From: Anaerolineaceae bacterium
GTDB taxonomy: Bacteria > Chloroflexota > Anaerolineae > Anaerolineales > Anaerolineaceae
DNA length: 14,078 bases
Assembly: GCA_027348305.1 (NCBI GenBank)
Contig: DAIEPS010000024.1
Location: 1-14,078, forward strand
Direction of reading: 5' to 3'
This document shows positions 6,692 to 14,078 of the stretch, one piece after another. The translations under genes and the position numbers were made by a program. The notes under the pieces are model-generated. The model had not been told where the DNA came from and searched no databases. It saw nothing but the letters and a program-made list of their open reading frames with translations. How positions within the stretch are numbered: the first letter of the stretch is position 1; each line of letters starts with the position of its first letter.

Positions 6692-7474
6692 ATGTCAGAA
6701 CTTGATATCCATGATTTAAAGGTAAGCATTGAAGGCAAGCAAATATTGAACGGCGTCAATTTGAACGTGAAACAAGGTGAAGTTCACGCCATTATGGGGC
6801 CGAACGGCACGGGCAAGTCTACGCTTGCATACACCCTGATGGGGCATCCATCCTATACTGTCAATTCAGGCAGCGCCACATTCAAGGGTCAAAATCTTCT
6901 GGATCTGGCCGTGGATGAACGCTCCAGGTTGGGCCTGTTTTTGGCATTTCAATATCCGGTGTCCATCCCGGGCGTGACCGTTGCCAACTTCTTGCGCACG
7001 GCGGTGAACGCCAGGCGCAAAGCCCTCAATCCTGAAGACAAAGGCATTGCCATCCCTGAATTCCGCAAACTGCTGATGGAAAAGATGTCCATCCTCAAAA
7101 TGGACTCCTCTTTTGCCGGTCGTTATCTGAATGAAGGTTTTTCGGGTGGTGAAAAGAAACGCGCTGAAGTGCTTCAGATGGCCATCCTGCAGCCAGAGAT
7201 CGCCATCCTTGATGAGACTGATTCAGGCCTGGATATCGATGCGCTTCGCATCGTATCTGAGGGCGTTAACCTCTTGCGCAGTCAGAACATCGGCGTGCTG
7301 CTGATCACACATTATCAACGTATGTTGAATTACATCAAACCGGATGTCGTGCACATTATGATGGGCGGTGCGATCGTTGAATCCGGCGGGGCTGATCTTG
7401 CATTGCACCTTGAAGAGCAGGGTTACGATTGGGTTCGTGAAAAATATGAGAACGGCACTCCTTCGGTTAATTAA
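6692..7474 (+). CDS. sufC: SufC, ATPase of the SufBCD Fe-S scaffold
   Basis: This 260-residue soluble ABC-type ATPase drives the conformational cycle of the SufB-SufC-SufD scaffold during cluster assembly. All motifs are intact: Walker A GPNGTGKST (36-44), Q-loop Gln at 87 (FQYP), signature SGGEKKR (151-157), Walker B and D-loop ILDETDSGLD (172-181) with catalytic E175, and H-loop H207 (ITHYQR). FSGGEKKR and ETDSGLDIDAL are typical of SufC rather than of transport ATPases, and no membrane partner is encoded nearby. GGAGAG lies 4 bases before the ATG. It is the first gene of the operon, ahead of sufB by 25 bases; having sufC first is one of the known suf orders. Confidence 0.97.
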   Translation: MSELDIHDLKVSIEGKQILNGVNLNVKQGEVHAIMGPNGTGKSTLAYTLMGHPSYTVNSGSATFKGQNLLDLAVDERSRLGLFLAFQYPVSIPGVTVANFLRTAVNARRKALNPEDKGIAIPEFRKLLMEKMSILKMDSSFAGRYLNEGFSGGEKKRAEVLQMAILQPEIAILDETDSGLDIDALRIVSEGVNLLRSQNIGVLLITHYQRMLNYIKPDVVHIMMGGAIVESGGADLALHLEEQGYDWVREKYENGTPSVN

Positions 7475-7499
7475 TTAGCCTAAGGGTTTGGAGACTATT

Positions 7500-8912
7500 A
7501 TGGGTAGCGAACAGAAACCCGATTTCCTTGAAAAAATGGATGACTATCAATACGGGTTCAGTGATCCTGATACTTCCGTATACAAATCCGAACGCGGATT
7601 AAATGAACAGGTTGTCCGCAATATTTCTGCCATGAAAAAAGAACCTGAATGGATGCTTCAATTCAGGCTTAAAGCGCTGGCACATTTCCAGGCGCGCCCC
7701 ATGCCAACCTGGGGACCTGATATTTCCGGTCTTGACCTGGATAATATCTTTTATTATGTGCGGCCTTCAGAAGCGTCCAAAGGCAACTGGGATGAAGTGC
7801 CCGATACGATCAAGAAGACTTTTGACCGCCTGGGAATCCCCGATGCAGAACGCAAGTTCCTGGCAGGTGTGGGTGCGCAGTATGAATCCGAAATGGTCTA
7901 TCACAGCATCCAGGAACAATTATCGAAGATCGGCGTCATATTCTTAAGCATTGAAGAGGGACTCAGACAGCACCCTGATCTTTTCAAACAATACTTCGGC
8001 ACTGTGATTCCGATTGAAGATAACAAATTCGCGGCTTTGAACTCCGCAGTCTGGTCTGGCGGCTCTTTCGTGTATGTTCCGAAGGGTGTCAAAGTGGAAC
8101 TGCCCTTGCAGGCTTACTTCCGCCTCAATATCGCCAACATCGGACAGTTTGAACGTTCGCTGATCATCGCCGATGAAGGTGCCCAGGTGCATTATGTGGA
8201 GGGCTGTACGGCTCCCTCCTACACCACGGATTCCTTCCACAGCGGTGTGATCGAGATCATTGTCAAAAAAGGTGCACGCGTGCGTTATACCACCATCCAG
8301 AACTGGTCAACCAACGTTTACAACCTGGTGACCCAGCGCTCCAAGGTGGAAGAGGACGGCACAATGGAATGGGTGGACTGCAACCTGGGTTCAAAACTGA
8401 CCATGAAATATCCTTCCTGCTACCTGGTGGGCAAAAGAGCTCACGGGGAGATCCTTTCTGTGGCATTTGCCAGTACCGGCCAGCATCAGGATGCTGGCGG
8501 CAAGGTCGTGCACATGGCTCCTGACACCAGCTCACGCATTATCTCAAAATCCATCAGCAAGAACGGCGGACGTTCTTCATACCGCGGTTTGCTGAAAGTC
8601 TACAAGGGCGCGACCAATTCGAAATCCAACGTGGCTTGCGATGCGCTGATCCTCGATCCTCAATCCCGTTCGGATACCTATCCGACCATCGAGATCGATG
8701 AAGATAACGTGACCATCGGCCACGAAGCCACCGTTTCGAAGGTGGGTGAGGAACAGTTGTTTTACCTGATGAGCCGCGGATTGACCCAGGATGAGGCTAC
8801 AACCATGGTGGTTTCAGGTTTCATCGAACCTTTGGTCAAGGAACTGCCGATGGAATACGCGGTCGAAATGAACCGCCTTATCCAGTTGCAAATGGAAGGC
8901 TCTGTGGGTTAG
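7500..8912 (+). CDS. sufB: SufB, scaffold subunit of Fe-S cluster assembly
   Basis: This 470-residue protein is the main scaffold on which the nascent cluster forms, in complex with SufC and SufD. It has the usual SufB length and the right-handed beta-helix core (for example VPKGVKVELPLQAYFR from 193, ADEGAQVHYVEGCTAP from 224). The conserved functional cysteine is C380 in NVACDALI (equivalent to E. coli C405), with H408 and E409 in IGHEATVSKV nearby. C236 in EGCTAP is also family-conserved. The ATG at 7500 is chosen because GGAG lies 6 bases upstream; a TTG at 7488 would put that site inside the gene. Function is secure. Confidence 0.97.
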   Translation: MGSEQKPDFLEKMDDYQYGFSDPDTSVYKSERGLNEQVVRNISAMKKEPEWMLQFRLKALAHFQARPMPTWGPDISGLDLDNIFYYVRPSEASKGNWDEVPDTIKKTFDRLGIPDAERKFLAGVGAQYESEMVYHSIQEQLSKIGVIFLSIEEGLRQHPDLFKQYFGTVIPIEDNKFAALNSAVWSGGSFVYVPKGVKVELPLQAYFRLNIANIGQFERSLIIADEGAQVHYVEGCTAPSYTTDSFHSGVIEIIVKKGARVRYTTIQNWSTNVYNLVTQRSKVEEDGTMEWVDCNLGSKLTMKYPSCYLVGKRAHGEILSVAFASTGQHQDAGGKVVHMAPDTSSRIISKSISKNGGRSSYRGLLKVYKGATNSKSNVACDALILDPQSRSDTYPTIEIDEDNVTIGHEATVSKVGEEQLFYLMSRGLTQDEATTMVVSGFIEPLVKELPMEYAVEMNRLIQLQMEGSVG

Positions 8913-8937
8913 ACCGCAGTTCAGGGATACATACATC

Positions 8938-10266
8938 ATGACAGACAATTCTGTAGTAATTACCAGAAGTAAAAGTACGCAGGTCGAAGACCAATTTGCA
9001 CTTACCCCAGTGTTTTCTGATGGTCTTGGTCAATTAAACCAATATCAACAGCAGGCATGGGAAGTTTTCAAAACACTTCCATATCCGTCTGACACTCAAG
9101 AAGCGTGGAGGCGCACGAGCATCCGAGCATTAAAGCTGGGAAAGCTCCAACTTGCAGGATCGAATACAAATTCGCAAATTCCGGCCGAACTGACCAAACC
9201 CCTGACGGATGATCTGCACGGTGGAGAGATTCTCTTCAACGGATCACAGGTGACCATCGAACTCGATGAGAAACTTGCCAGGCAGGGTGTGGTTTTTACA
9301 GATCTGCGGCATGCTCAAACCGAGCATCCTGAGATCCTCTCAAAAGTGCTTCAGGCTTCCAAAACCTATTCCGAGGATAAGTTCGCAGCCCTGGCTGCTG
9401 CTTTTGGCAGCAACGGCGTGCTGCTGTACATCCCCAAAAATGTAACTGTCGAGAAACCTTTGCACAGCCTGTTCTGGACCGCCGGTGAAGGCAGCCTGCA
9501 CGCTTTTCAGGTCTTCGTTTTTCTCGAAGAAAATTCCTCTGCCACTTACGTCCATGAAAGCGCCTCTGCTGAGAGTAAACAGGGTCAAAACCTGCATGCA
9601 GCCTTGATGGATGTGAAGGTCGGTCCGAACTCGAAATTGAATTTCGTTGAACTTCAATCCTTAAGTTCACGGGATTGGAATTTCACTCACGAGAAGGTCA
9701 GCGTGGACAGTGACGCCGAGGTTGATTGGATCTTTGGTGCTCTGGGCAGCCATCTCACCAAGAATTTCTCAGACCTGAACCTGGTGGGCAGGGGAAGCAC
9801 CGGCAAGATGTCTGGTTTCTTCTTCACCAACGGCGACCAACATCTTGATCACGATACCCAACAAAATCACCTGGCGCCGAATACCACCAGCGACCTGCTT
9901 TTCAAGGGCGCACTTCTGGGTGAAAGTCGTTCGGTCTGGCAGGGCATGATCTATGTGGCTGAAAATGCCTCCAAAACGGATGGTTACCAGGCGAACCGCA
10001 ACCTGGTATTAAGTGATAAAGCCAGGGCGGATTCCATACCGGGTCTTGAGATTTTGACTGATGATGTACGCTGCACACACGGCGCCACCGTCGGCAAACT
10101 GGATACAGACCAGGTCTTTTATCTTGAAAGCCGCGGCATTCCCCGCAAAGAAGCCGAGAAATTGATCGTTGAAGGATTCTTTGACCCGATCATGCAGCGT
10201 ATCCCGTTTGAAGGCGTCAGAAAACGTTTTCAAAATGCAATTGAGCAAAAAATGAGAGAATATTAA
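8938..10266 (+). CDS. sufD: SufD, partner subunit of the SufBCD scaffold
   Basis: This 442-residue paralogue of SufB pairs with it at the cluster-forming interface and also binds SufC. The beta-helix core carries family segments such as LYIPKNVTVEKPLHS (from 163) and QNHLAPNTTSDLLFKG (from 309). The C-terminal ARADSIPGLEI then leads to THGATVGKLD, with H381 equivalent to the conserved E. coli SufD H360. The protein ends with the LIVEGFFDPI helix shared with SufB. There is no SufB-type cysteine in the NR-LVLSDKA segment, which fits SufD and not a second SufB. The ribosome site is mediocre (AGGGA about 11 bases before the ATG). It follows sufB by 25 bases. Confidence 0.95.
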   Translation: MTDNSVVITRSKSTQVEDQFALTPVFSDGLGQLNQYQQQAWEVFKTLPYPSDTQEAWRRTSIRALKLGKLQLAGSNTNSQIPAELTKPLTDDLHGGEILFNGSQVTIELDEKLARQGVVFTDLRHAQTEHPEILSKVLQASKTYSEDKFAALAAAFGSNGVLLYIPKNVTVEKPLHSLFWTAGEGSLHAFQVFVFLEENSSATYVHESASAESKQGQNLHAALMDVKVGPNSKLNFVELQSLSSRDWNFTHEKVSVDSDAEVDWIFGALGSHLTKNFSDLNLVGRGSTGKMSGFFFTNGDQHLDHDTQQNHLAPNTTSDLLFKGALLGESRSVWQGMIYVAENASKTDGYQANRNLVLSDKARADSIPGLEILTDDVRCTHGATVGKLDTDQVFYLESRGIPRKEAEKLIVEGFFDPIMQRIPFEGVRKRFQNAIEQKMREY

Positions 10267-10337
10267 TTAATCGGTGATAATTTGTGTATTATAGATGAAC
10301 CGGTTAAATTACAAACGATGAATGTGGAGACAACAAT

Positions 10338-10631
10338 ATGGCACCTATTCCTTTCATGAACCCCCCAGACCATGAATTTGTTTATGAAGTTGGAGATACG
10401 GTCGAGGTCTTTTGCGACCACGATAAAAGTTCCGAGCGTGTTCGCGGCTGGCTGAAGGGGATCGTGGTTCAAGTGGATCCCAAGATGGTGGCTGTTCAAT
10501 TCCGCTCCAATGTTTATCTAACCGATGGCTGGATGGTTCCTGACCATATTTTATGGTTCCCGCAAATGTCCACAAATATTAGAGTACCGGTCAAGAAAGC
10601 CGGTAAACCCGACCTTACCAAGGTTGACTAA
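10338..10631 (+). CDS. Unrecognised 97-residue protein inside the suf operon
   Basis: I do not recognise this family. The gene is real on context: GGAG 8 bases before its ATG, same strand, 71 bases after sufD and 12 before sufS, with matching codon style. The product is soluble, without signal peptide or membrane segment, and has one cysteine (C26). After a Pro-rich start, MAPIPFMNPPDHEF, comes a beta-strand-rich stretch (about 15-76) reading VGDTVEVF, GWLKGIVVQVD, MVAVQFRSNVYL and DGWMVPDHILWF. The G-x-V-x-G spacing and short strands suggest a small SH3- or Tudor-like barrel; this is inference from strand pattern only. The tail is basic (VPVKKAGKPDLTKVD). A role as adaptor or regulator of the SUF machine is possible but unproven. 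Confidence 0.8.
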   Translation: MAPIPFMNPPDHEFVYEVGDTVEVFCDHDKSSERVRGWLKGIVVQVDPKMVAVQFRSNVYLTDGWMVPDHILWFPQMSTNIRVPVKKAGKPDLTKVD

Positions 10632-10643
10632 AAGAACTGAAAA

Positions 10644-11873
10644 ATGACAGCTTATAATGTTGAAAAAATACGGAAAGATTTTCCGATCCTGGGGATTGAA
10701 GTAAGCCCCGGGGTGCCTTTGGTCTATTTGGATTCAACCGCAACAGCACAAAAACCTGCTGTTGTGATCGACGCCATGGATGAGTATTATCGCACCTCCA
10801 ACGGCAATATCCACCGCGGCGTGCATTACCTGGCAGAACGCGCCACTTCAATGTATGAAGCATCGCGTGCCAAGGTGGCTGCGTTTATTGGTGCGGATAA
10901 ACCCAAGGAAGTAATATTTACTCGCAATGCGACAGAATCCATCAATTTAGTTGCCCAAACCTGGGGTAGAGCTTTTCTCAACAAGGGTGACCTGGTCGTT
11001 CTTACCGAGATGGAGCATCATTCCAACCTGGTACCCTGGCAGATGCTTGCCAAAGAAAAAGACTTGCGGCTTGAGTTCATCACGGTCACAGAAGACGGCG
11101 AACTGGATCAGGCTGTTTATGACCAATGGCTGGATCAAGGCCCCAAACTGGTGGCTTTTGCGCACATGTCCAACGTGTTGGGCACGATCAACCCTGCCAA
11201 GGCGATGATCGCCAAAGCCAGACGCGCAGGCGCAATCACCCTTGTGGATGGTGCCCAATCTGTTCCGCATTTCCCGGTATCCGTCAAAGACCTGGATGTC
11301 GATTTCATGGCTTTTTCGGCGCACAAGATGGTCGGCCCCACCGGCGTTGGCGCGCTGTATGGCAAAGAGGAATTGCTCGACAAAATGCCCCCATACATGG
11401 GCGGCGGGGATATGATCCGCAAGGTTTATCTGCGTTCATTCACCCCCAACGAACTGCCCTGGAAGTTTGAAGCCGGTACCTTCTGCATTGCTGAAGCGAT
11501 CGGTTTTGGTGCCGCCGTGGACTATTTGAACTCGATTGGCATGGATGCCATCGCCAATTACGAGCATCAACTGGTACAGTCCGCTTTGATCAAGATGAAG
11601 ACCATCCCGGGTCTCGAGATCATGGGTGAAAAAGCTGCCCATCGCGGCGGTGTGGTCTCATTCACATTGCCAGGCATCCATCCGCATGATGTGGCGCAAA
11701 TTCTCGATCAAAACGGCATCGCCATTCGCGCCGGGCACCACTGTGCCATGCCTTTGCATGACAAGTTTGGCATCTCTGCATCCTCGCGGGCCAGTTTCTA
11801 CCTGTATAATACTGAAGAAGAGATCAACCATCTGGTTGTTTCTTTGCAAAAAGTCGTAAAAATGTTTTCCTAA
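10644..11873 (+). CDS. sufS: SufS, cysteine desulfurase
   Basis: This 409-residue PLP enzyme removes sulfur from L-cysteine, leaving alanine and a persulfide that SufU accepts. The PLP lysine is K228 in FSAHKMVGPTG, the ring-stacking His is H126 in EMEHHSN, and D202 and Q205 in VDGAQS complete the cofactor site. The catalytic Cys is C367 in RAGHHCAMP, close to the classic group II (SufS/CsdA) motif RAGHHCAQP and unlike the longer mobile loop of IscS. Length is normal and the C-terminal R-A-S-FYLYNT-EEI matches. The ribosome site before the ATG is weak (AAAGAACTG). It lies between the 97-residue gene and sufU, 14 bases before the latter. Confidence 0.97.
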   Translation: MTAYNVEKIRKDFPILGIEVSPGVPLVYLDSTATAQKPAVVIDAMDEYYRTSNGNIHRGVHYLAERATSMYEASRAKVAAFIGADKPKEVIFTRNATESINLVAQTWGRAFLNKGDLVVLTEMEHHSNLVPWQMLAKEKDLRLEFITVTEDGELDQAVYDQWLDQGPKLVAFAHMSNVLGTINPAKAMIAKARRAGAITLVDGAQSVPHFPVSVKDLDVDFMAFSAHKMVGPTGVGALYGKEELLDKMPPYMGGGDMIRKVYLRSFTPNELPWKFEAGTFCIAEAIGFGAAVDYLNSIGMDAIANYEHQLVQSALIKMKTIPGLEIMGEKAAHRGGVVSFTLPGIHPHDVAQILDQNGIAIRAGHHCAMPLHDKFGISASSRASFYLYNTEEEINHLVVSLQKVVKMFS

Positions 11874-11887
11874 AAAGGTGTTTTATC

Positions 11888-12295
11888 GTGGATGACCTTT
11901 ATCGTGAAGTAATCATCGAACACTACAAAAACCCGGGCTACCGGGGAAGTCTCGACCCCAACGACATCTCCTTTGAGGACGAGAATCCGCTGTGCGGAGA
12001 CCATATTAAGATCGATTTGCGTGTAGGCGGAGACGGCAAGGTCAGTGAAGCCGCGTTTGACGGACACGGTTGCGCCATTTCACAGGCATCGGCTGATCTT
12101 TTGCTTGAATCCATCATTGGTAAAGATGTGAATGAGATCAAACACTTGACCAAAACAGATGTCATGGACCTTTTGGGTATTGAGCTCGGACCGGTGCGCT
12201 TGAAATGCGCGCTGCTTCCGCTTAAAATACTTAAAGCAGGTGTTTACGGCCTGGGTGAAGCCACAGATGATCTTCTGGAGGAAGGGCAGGCATGA
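11888..12295 (+). CDS. sufU: SufU, sulfur-relay partner of SufS
   Basis: This 135-residue zinc protein of the SufU branch of the IscU fold takes sulfur from SufS and passes it to SufBCD. Ligands are in place: C36 and D38 in NPLCGD, C62 in GHGCAIS and C107 in RLKCALL. The long segment between C62 and C107 (44 residues) is the insertion that separates SufU from scaffold IscU, and the HC motif of IscU is replaced by LKC. The start is GTG at 11888, with AAAGGTG 7 bases upstream; no ATG fits. Its end overlaps the next gene in an ATGA, so translation is coupled. Confidence 0.95.
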   Translation: MDDLYREVIIEHYKNPGYRGSLDPNDISFEDENPLCGDHIKIDLRVGGDGKVSEAAFDGHGCAISQASADLLLESIIGKDVNEIKHLTKTDVMDLLGIELGPVRLKCALLPLKILKAGVYGLGEATDDLLEEGQA

Positions 12296-12627
12296 GCGAA
12301 GAAATGATCTACGATACAAAGTATTTCAAGATCGCCAAAGCGGCCGATTTGCCGAATGGCGAGCGTCTTTTCTTTGAGCTTGATGGAAAACCCATCGTCC
12401 TTTTCTCTTTGAACGGCGAATACCTGGCCATTGAAGATGTATGCACCCATGACAGCGGCCCGGTCGGAGAAGGCGAACTGGATGGCGAGCAGATCATCTG
12501 TCCGCGCCACGGCGCCCGTTTCGACATCCGCACTGGAAAAGTGCTTTCTTTTCCCGCGGTGACCGATATCAAGGTCTACAAGGTCCGCGTCAAAGATGAA
12601 TATATTGAAGTGGGCATGGATCACTAA
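12292..12627 (+). CDS. Rieske-type [2Fe-2S] ferredoxin
   Basis: This 111-residue soluble Rieske protein resembles the ferredoxin subunit of non-heme dioxygenases. The cluster motif is C51-x-H53 (DVCTHDSGP) and C70-x2-H73 (IICPRHGARFD), with 16 residues between H53 and C70, and all four ligands are present. The rest is the usual small beta barrel, with GKVLSFPAV after the second box. It overlaps sufU by 4 bases (ATGA) and closes the operon. No oxygenase is in the window, so an electron carrier for cluster assembly is more likely than a dioxygenase component. Similar Rieske genes occur in suf operons of Actinobacteria. Confidence 0.9.
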   Translation: MSEEMIYDTKYFKIAKAADLPNGERLFFELDGKPIVLFSLNGEYLAIEDVCTHDSGPVGEGELDGEQIICPRHGARFDIRTGKVLSFPAVTDIKVYKVRVKDEYIEVGMDH

Positions 12628-12687
12628 ATGACTTTTGAAACCCCGATTTCGGTTTTCAGAAATTGGAAATAATAACTGAGTAAACGG

Positions 12688-12728
12688 CAACCTTGACAAG
12701 GTTTCAAGCCTTGTAAAGGTTGGTTTTT
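12688..12728 (+). terminator. Intrinsic terminator of the suf operon
   Basis: Arms CAACCTTGACAAGG (12688-12701) and CCTTGTAAAGGTTG (12709-12722) pair at 13 of 14 positions around a 7-base loop. After one G comes TTTTT (12724-12728). It lies 60 bases after the Rieske stop. A weaker imperfect hairpin centred near 12643 lies between. On the minus strand no T run follows the stem, so it should act mainly on the plus strand. Confidence 0.8.
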
Positions 12729-12746
12729 AATAGGTTGGTTTTATAT
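12718..12746. repeat. Short tandem direct repeat
   Basis: AGGTTGGTTTT occurs at 12718-12728 and again about 15 bases later near 12733. The first copy contains the end of the terminator stem and its T run, so the second may be a partial duplication of the terminator tail. No function is visible. Confidence 0.45.
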
Positions 12747-12768
12747 ATTCGGAATTCTTAAATAAAAC

Positions 12769-13323
12769 CTACATCCTTTGATTCATTATCTCCATCAATT
12801 TAATGATCGTATTCCAACTGCGGATGGTCATGGATTTGTATTCCGGTGTACTTATGGCTTTATTTAATCTGCTTTTGGTGCGCAGGGCGCTCAAGCGTTG
12901 TGAATATATCACGCCTTCACCAGCCCAGACTTTATCCACACCTTCGCGGGGATCGAATACCCTCATAGCCTGAGAAACCTCCATGTCCAAGAGGAAAATC
13001 GCATCACTGTGATATTTGTCCGGTTCATCGCCAAAACCAGCCGGTTTATGCTGGATCACTGATTGAAATTGCCTTTTGGATAAAACTAAGACTTTGATCA
13101 ATTCATCTTCCAGTTTGAACTTTTCAAGCAGCATTATTTCAATTTTTGATTTGATCTCTTCAGGAGCGTTGTCCGAATCCAAAATCACATTGCCGCTGGC
13201 GATATATGTCTCAACGGAATCAAAACCCAATTCTTCCAAACTATTTGCCAAATCGGACATAGTTACCTTGTTTTTTCCACCAACATTGATGCCGCGCAAT
13301 AAAATAACATATGGTGTTTTCAT
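12769..13323 (-). CDS. DUF1697 family protein
   Basis: This 184-residue soluble protein matches DUF1697 along its length. The N-terminal signature is clear: YVILLRGINVGGKNKVTMSDL (only in part: LRGINVGGKNKV), then LEELGFDSVETYIASGNVIL. The middle has the DAIFLLD strand, and the C-terminus has SRLNKAISTPEYKSMTIRSW, where the family's T-x-R-x-W motif lies. The biochemical role of this family is unknown to me. The ATG at 13323 is chosen over one at 13329 because AGGAGG (13331-13336) sits 7 bases from the former and almost touches the latter. It is a single gene between two terminators, converging with the suf operon. Confidence 0.88.
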   Translation of the reverse strand: MKTPYVILLRGINVGGKNKVTMSDLANSLEELGFDSVETYIASGNVILDSDNAPEEIKSKIEIMLLEKFKLEDELIKVLVLSKRQFQSVIQHKPAGFGDEPDKYHSDAIFLLDMEVSQAMRVFDPREGVDKVWAGEGVIYSQRLSALRTKSRLNKAISTPEYKSMTIRSWNTIIKLMEIMNQRM

Positions 13324-13330
13324 CGGCATT

Positions 13331-13336
13331 CCTCCT
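13331..13336 (-). promoter_or_regulatory. Ribosome binding site deciding the DUF1697 start
   Basis: AGGAGG on the minus strand lies 7 bases before the ATG at 13323 and only 1 base before the alternative ATG at 13329, so the shorter protein is favoured. Confidence 0.8.
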
Positions 13337-13353
13337 GCGAAACCGGTTTTTAC

Positions 13354-13388
13354 AAAAACCTCCGCGGTGTCAAAAACCGCGGAGGTTT
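13354..13388 (-). terminator. Intrinsic terminator after the PIG-L-like gene
   Basis: AAACCTCCGCGG (13356-13367) and CCGCGGAGGTTT (13377-13388) form a perfect 12-base stem around a 9-base loop. Read on the minus strand the stem ends in GGAGG followed by TTTTT, the layout of a rho-independent terminator, 18 bases after the stop of the PIG-L-like gene. It separates that gene from the DUF1697 gene, whose promoter must lie in the short remaining gap or be shared. Confidence 0.85.
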
Positions 13389-13405
13389 ACATCATTCTTC
13401 TTCTT

Positions 13406-14078
13406 TTAGGCAACACACCCAAACGCGCCGATAATCCTCAGAATATCAAACCCTTCGGCGAATTTGCGTTCTGCAATAGCACCATGCCGAACGAGGGTAG
13501 CTCGGGTCACCTCAGGATCAAAATAATATTTATCCTTGTAGGTATGATATTCCTTCATGGCGGCGATCTTTTTTTCCACATCCTCTTCGGTGACCTCCAC
13601 CAAAAAGCTGGGGAAGAAGCCGTAGCTGCTGCGGATGACGTCGAACCCCATCACAGTGGTGCCTCTAAAGGCACGCAGCGCCTCGCCAGTGACCGTGGCG
13701 TGGTCTTGATGGATGTCGGCCTTGGTATGCACAAAAACGATCTCGGGGCGGAATTCCTTGTTCAGGTTGATCATGTATTCCAGGATTTCCTGGCGCTGAT
13801 CGGGGAAACAGCGGGTCTCAAATTGCCCCACGATCACGTTATCCTTCGGTACACCCAGCACAGCCATGCTGTTGTAATGTTCCTTGACCACGTTTTTCAA
13901 CAGCGGATTTTTCTGGTTGTCTGAAAGCGTGACGCACCTTACTTCGGTCTGGCTGGCGATGTGGGCGATCAACGCCCCGCAGCCGATGTTGGCGACGATC
14001 TTCATCGGATGCCACAGGACAAAGGGATAGAGCGATCGGATGCCCAGCAGGGGATTCAAATAAAGGTCGATTACGGCC
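13406..14078 (-). CDS. PIG-L/LmbE-like deacetylase, partial at right edge, N-terminal motif not recognisable
   Basis: The frame is open to the window edge, so the 5' end is probably outside; a TTG at 14059 has no ribosome site. The C-terminal two thirds match LmbE/PIG-L enzymes, zinc-dependent deacetylases of N-acetylglucosaminyl and related amide groups. Visible are RCFPDQRQEILEYMI, then the HTKADIHQDHATV segment with the HxDH zinc box, and a conserved AFRG-T-MGFD and Y-tail (YHTYKDKYYFD). The family normally begins with a HPDDE-x-GCGG box. Here the equivalent place reads WHPMKIVANIGCGALIAH, so GCG is kept but the DDE acids are absent. It could be an inactive or divergent enzyme, or carry a local sequence error. 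The upstream codons (IDLYLNPLLGIRSLYPF) are not recognised. Confidence 0.7.
   Translation of the reverse strand, partial: AVIDLYLNPLLGIRSLYPFVLWHPMKIVANIGCGALIAHIASQTEVRCVTLSDNQKNPLLKNVVKEHYNSMAVLGVPKDNVIVGQFETRCFPDQRQEILEYMINLNKEFRPEIVFVHTKADIHQDHATVTGEALRAFRGTTVMGFDVIRSSYGFFPSFLVEVTEEDVEKKIAAMKEYHTYKDKYYFDPEVTRATLVRHGAIAERKFAEGFDILRIIGAFGCVA

Noticed and set aside
10267..10337. Possible internal promoter before the 97-residue gene
   Set aside because: TATTAT occurs near 10287 but no -35 box is at a suitable distance; the gene probably shares the operon transcript.
12628..12660. Hairpin around CCGATTTCGG just after the Rieske stop as a terminator
   Set aside because: The stem is short and bulged with only four T after it; the stem at 12688-12722 is far better.
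12244..12699. 151-residue minus-strand open frame opposite the Rieske gene
   Set aside because: The plus strand encodes an intact Rieske motif with conserved overlap to sufU; the antisense frame has no ribosome site and runs through the terminator stem.
13076..13924. 282-residue plus-strand open frame across the DUF1697 and PIG-L-like genes
   Set aside because: It spans two minus-strand genes and a terminator and gives no family signal; both genes opposite it have clear signatures. It is a shadow.

Overview
The window looks like a chromosomal segment of an environmental bacterium of moderate GC content, most likely Chloroflexota (Anaerolineae-like). This is inference from gene style and layout: a sufC-B-D-x-S-U-Rieske operon with a divergent SufR-like regulator, strong Shine-Dalgarno sites and some TTG/GTG starts. 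No rRNA, tRNA, transposase, phage gene or CRISPR array was seen. Gene density is high, and no gene-free stretch exceeds about 250 bases.

Layout. (1) Bases 1-2101, minus strand: a ROK-family sugar kinase followed by an MFS transporter that runs off the left edge, forming a sugar uptake and phosphorylation pair. (2) 2276-3454, plus strand: a PLP-dependent alpha-oxoamine synthase that resembles bacterial serine palmitoyltransferase more than KBL or BioF. It ends at a bidirectional intrinsic terminator. (3) 3513-5350, minus strand: a CorA-type divalent cation channel followed by a DegV-family fatty-acid-binding protein. (4) 5466-6448, minus strand: a winged-helix, SufR-like regulator, followed 2 bases later by a DUF59/SufT-like Fe-S maturation protein that starts with TTG. 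(5) 6449-6691: a divergent control region with two good sigma-70-type promoters and a 13-bp-arm inverted repeat over the regulator's own -35 box. (6) 6692-12627, plus strand: the SUF Fe-S cluster assembly operon: sufC, sufB, sufD, an unrecognised 97-residue protein, sufS, sufU and a Rieske ferredoxin, closed by an intrinsic terminator near 12688-12728. (7) 12769-13323, minus strand: a DUF1697 protein. (8) 13406-14078, minus strand: a PIG-L/LmbE-like deacetylase that reaches the right edge and lacks a recognisable HPDDE motif, followed by its own terminator.

The core of the window is a complete SUF machine. SufS takes sulfur from cysteine, SufU relays it, and SufB-SufC-SufD is the ATP-driven scaffold that builds the cluster. 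The divergent regulator probably senses Fe-S status and controls itself, and perhaps the operon. The DUF59 protein probably helps deliver or mature clusters. The least explained part is the 97-residue protein between sufD and sufS. The regulator is also unusual: it keeps only part of the cysteine set expected of SufR.
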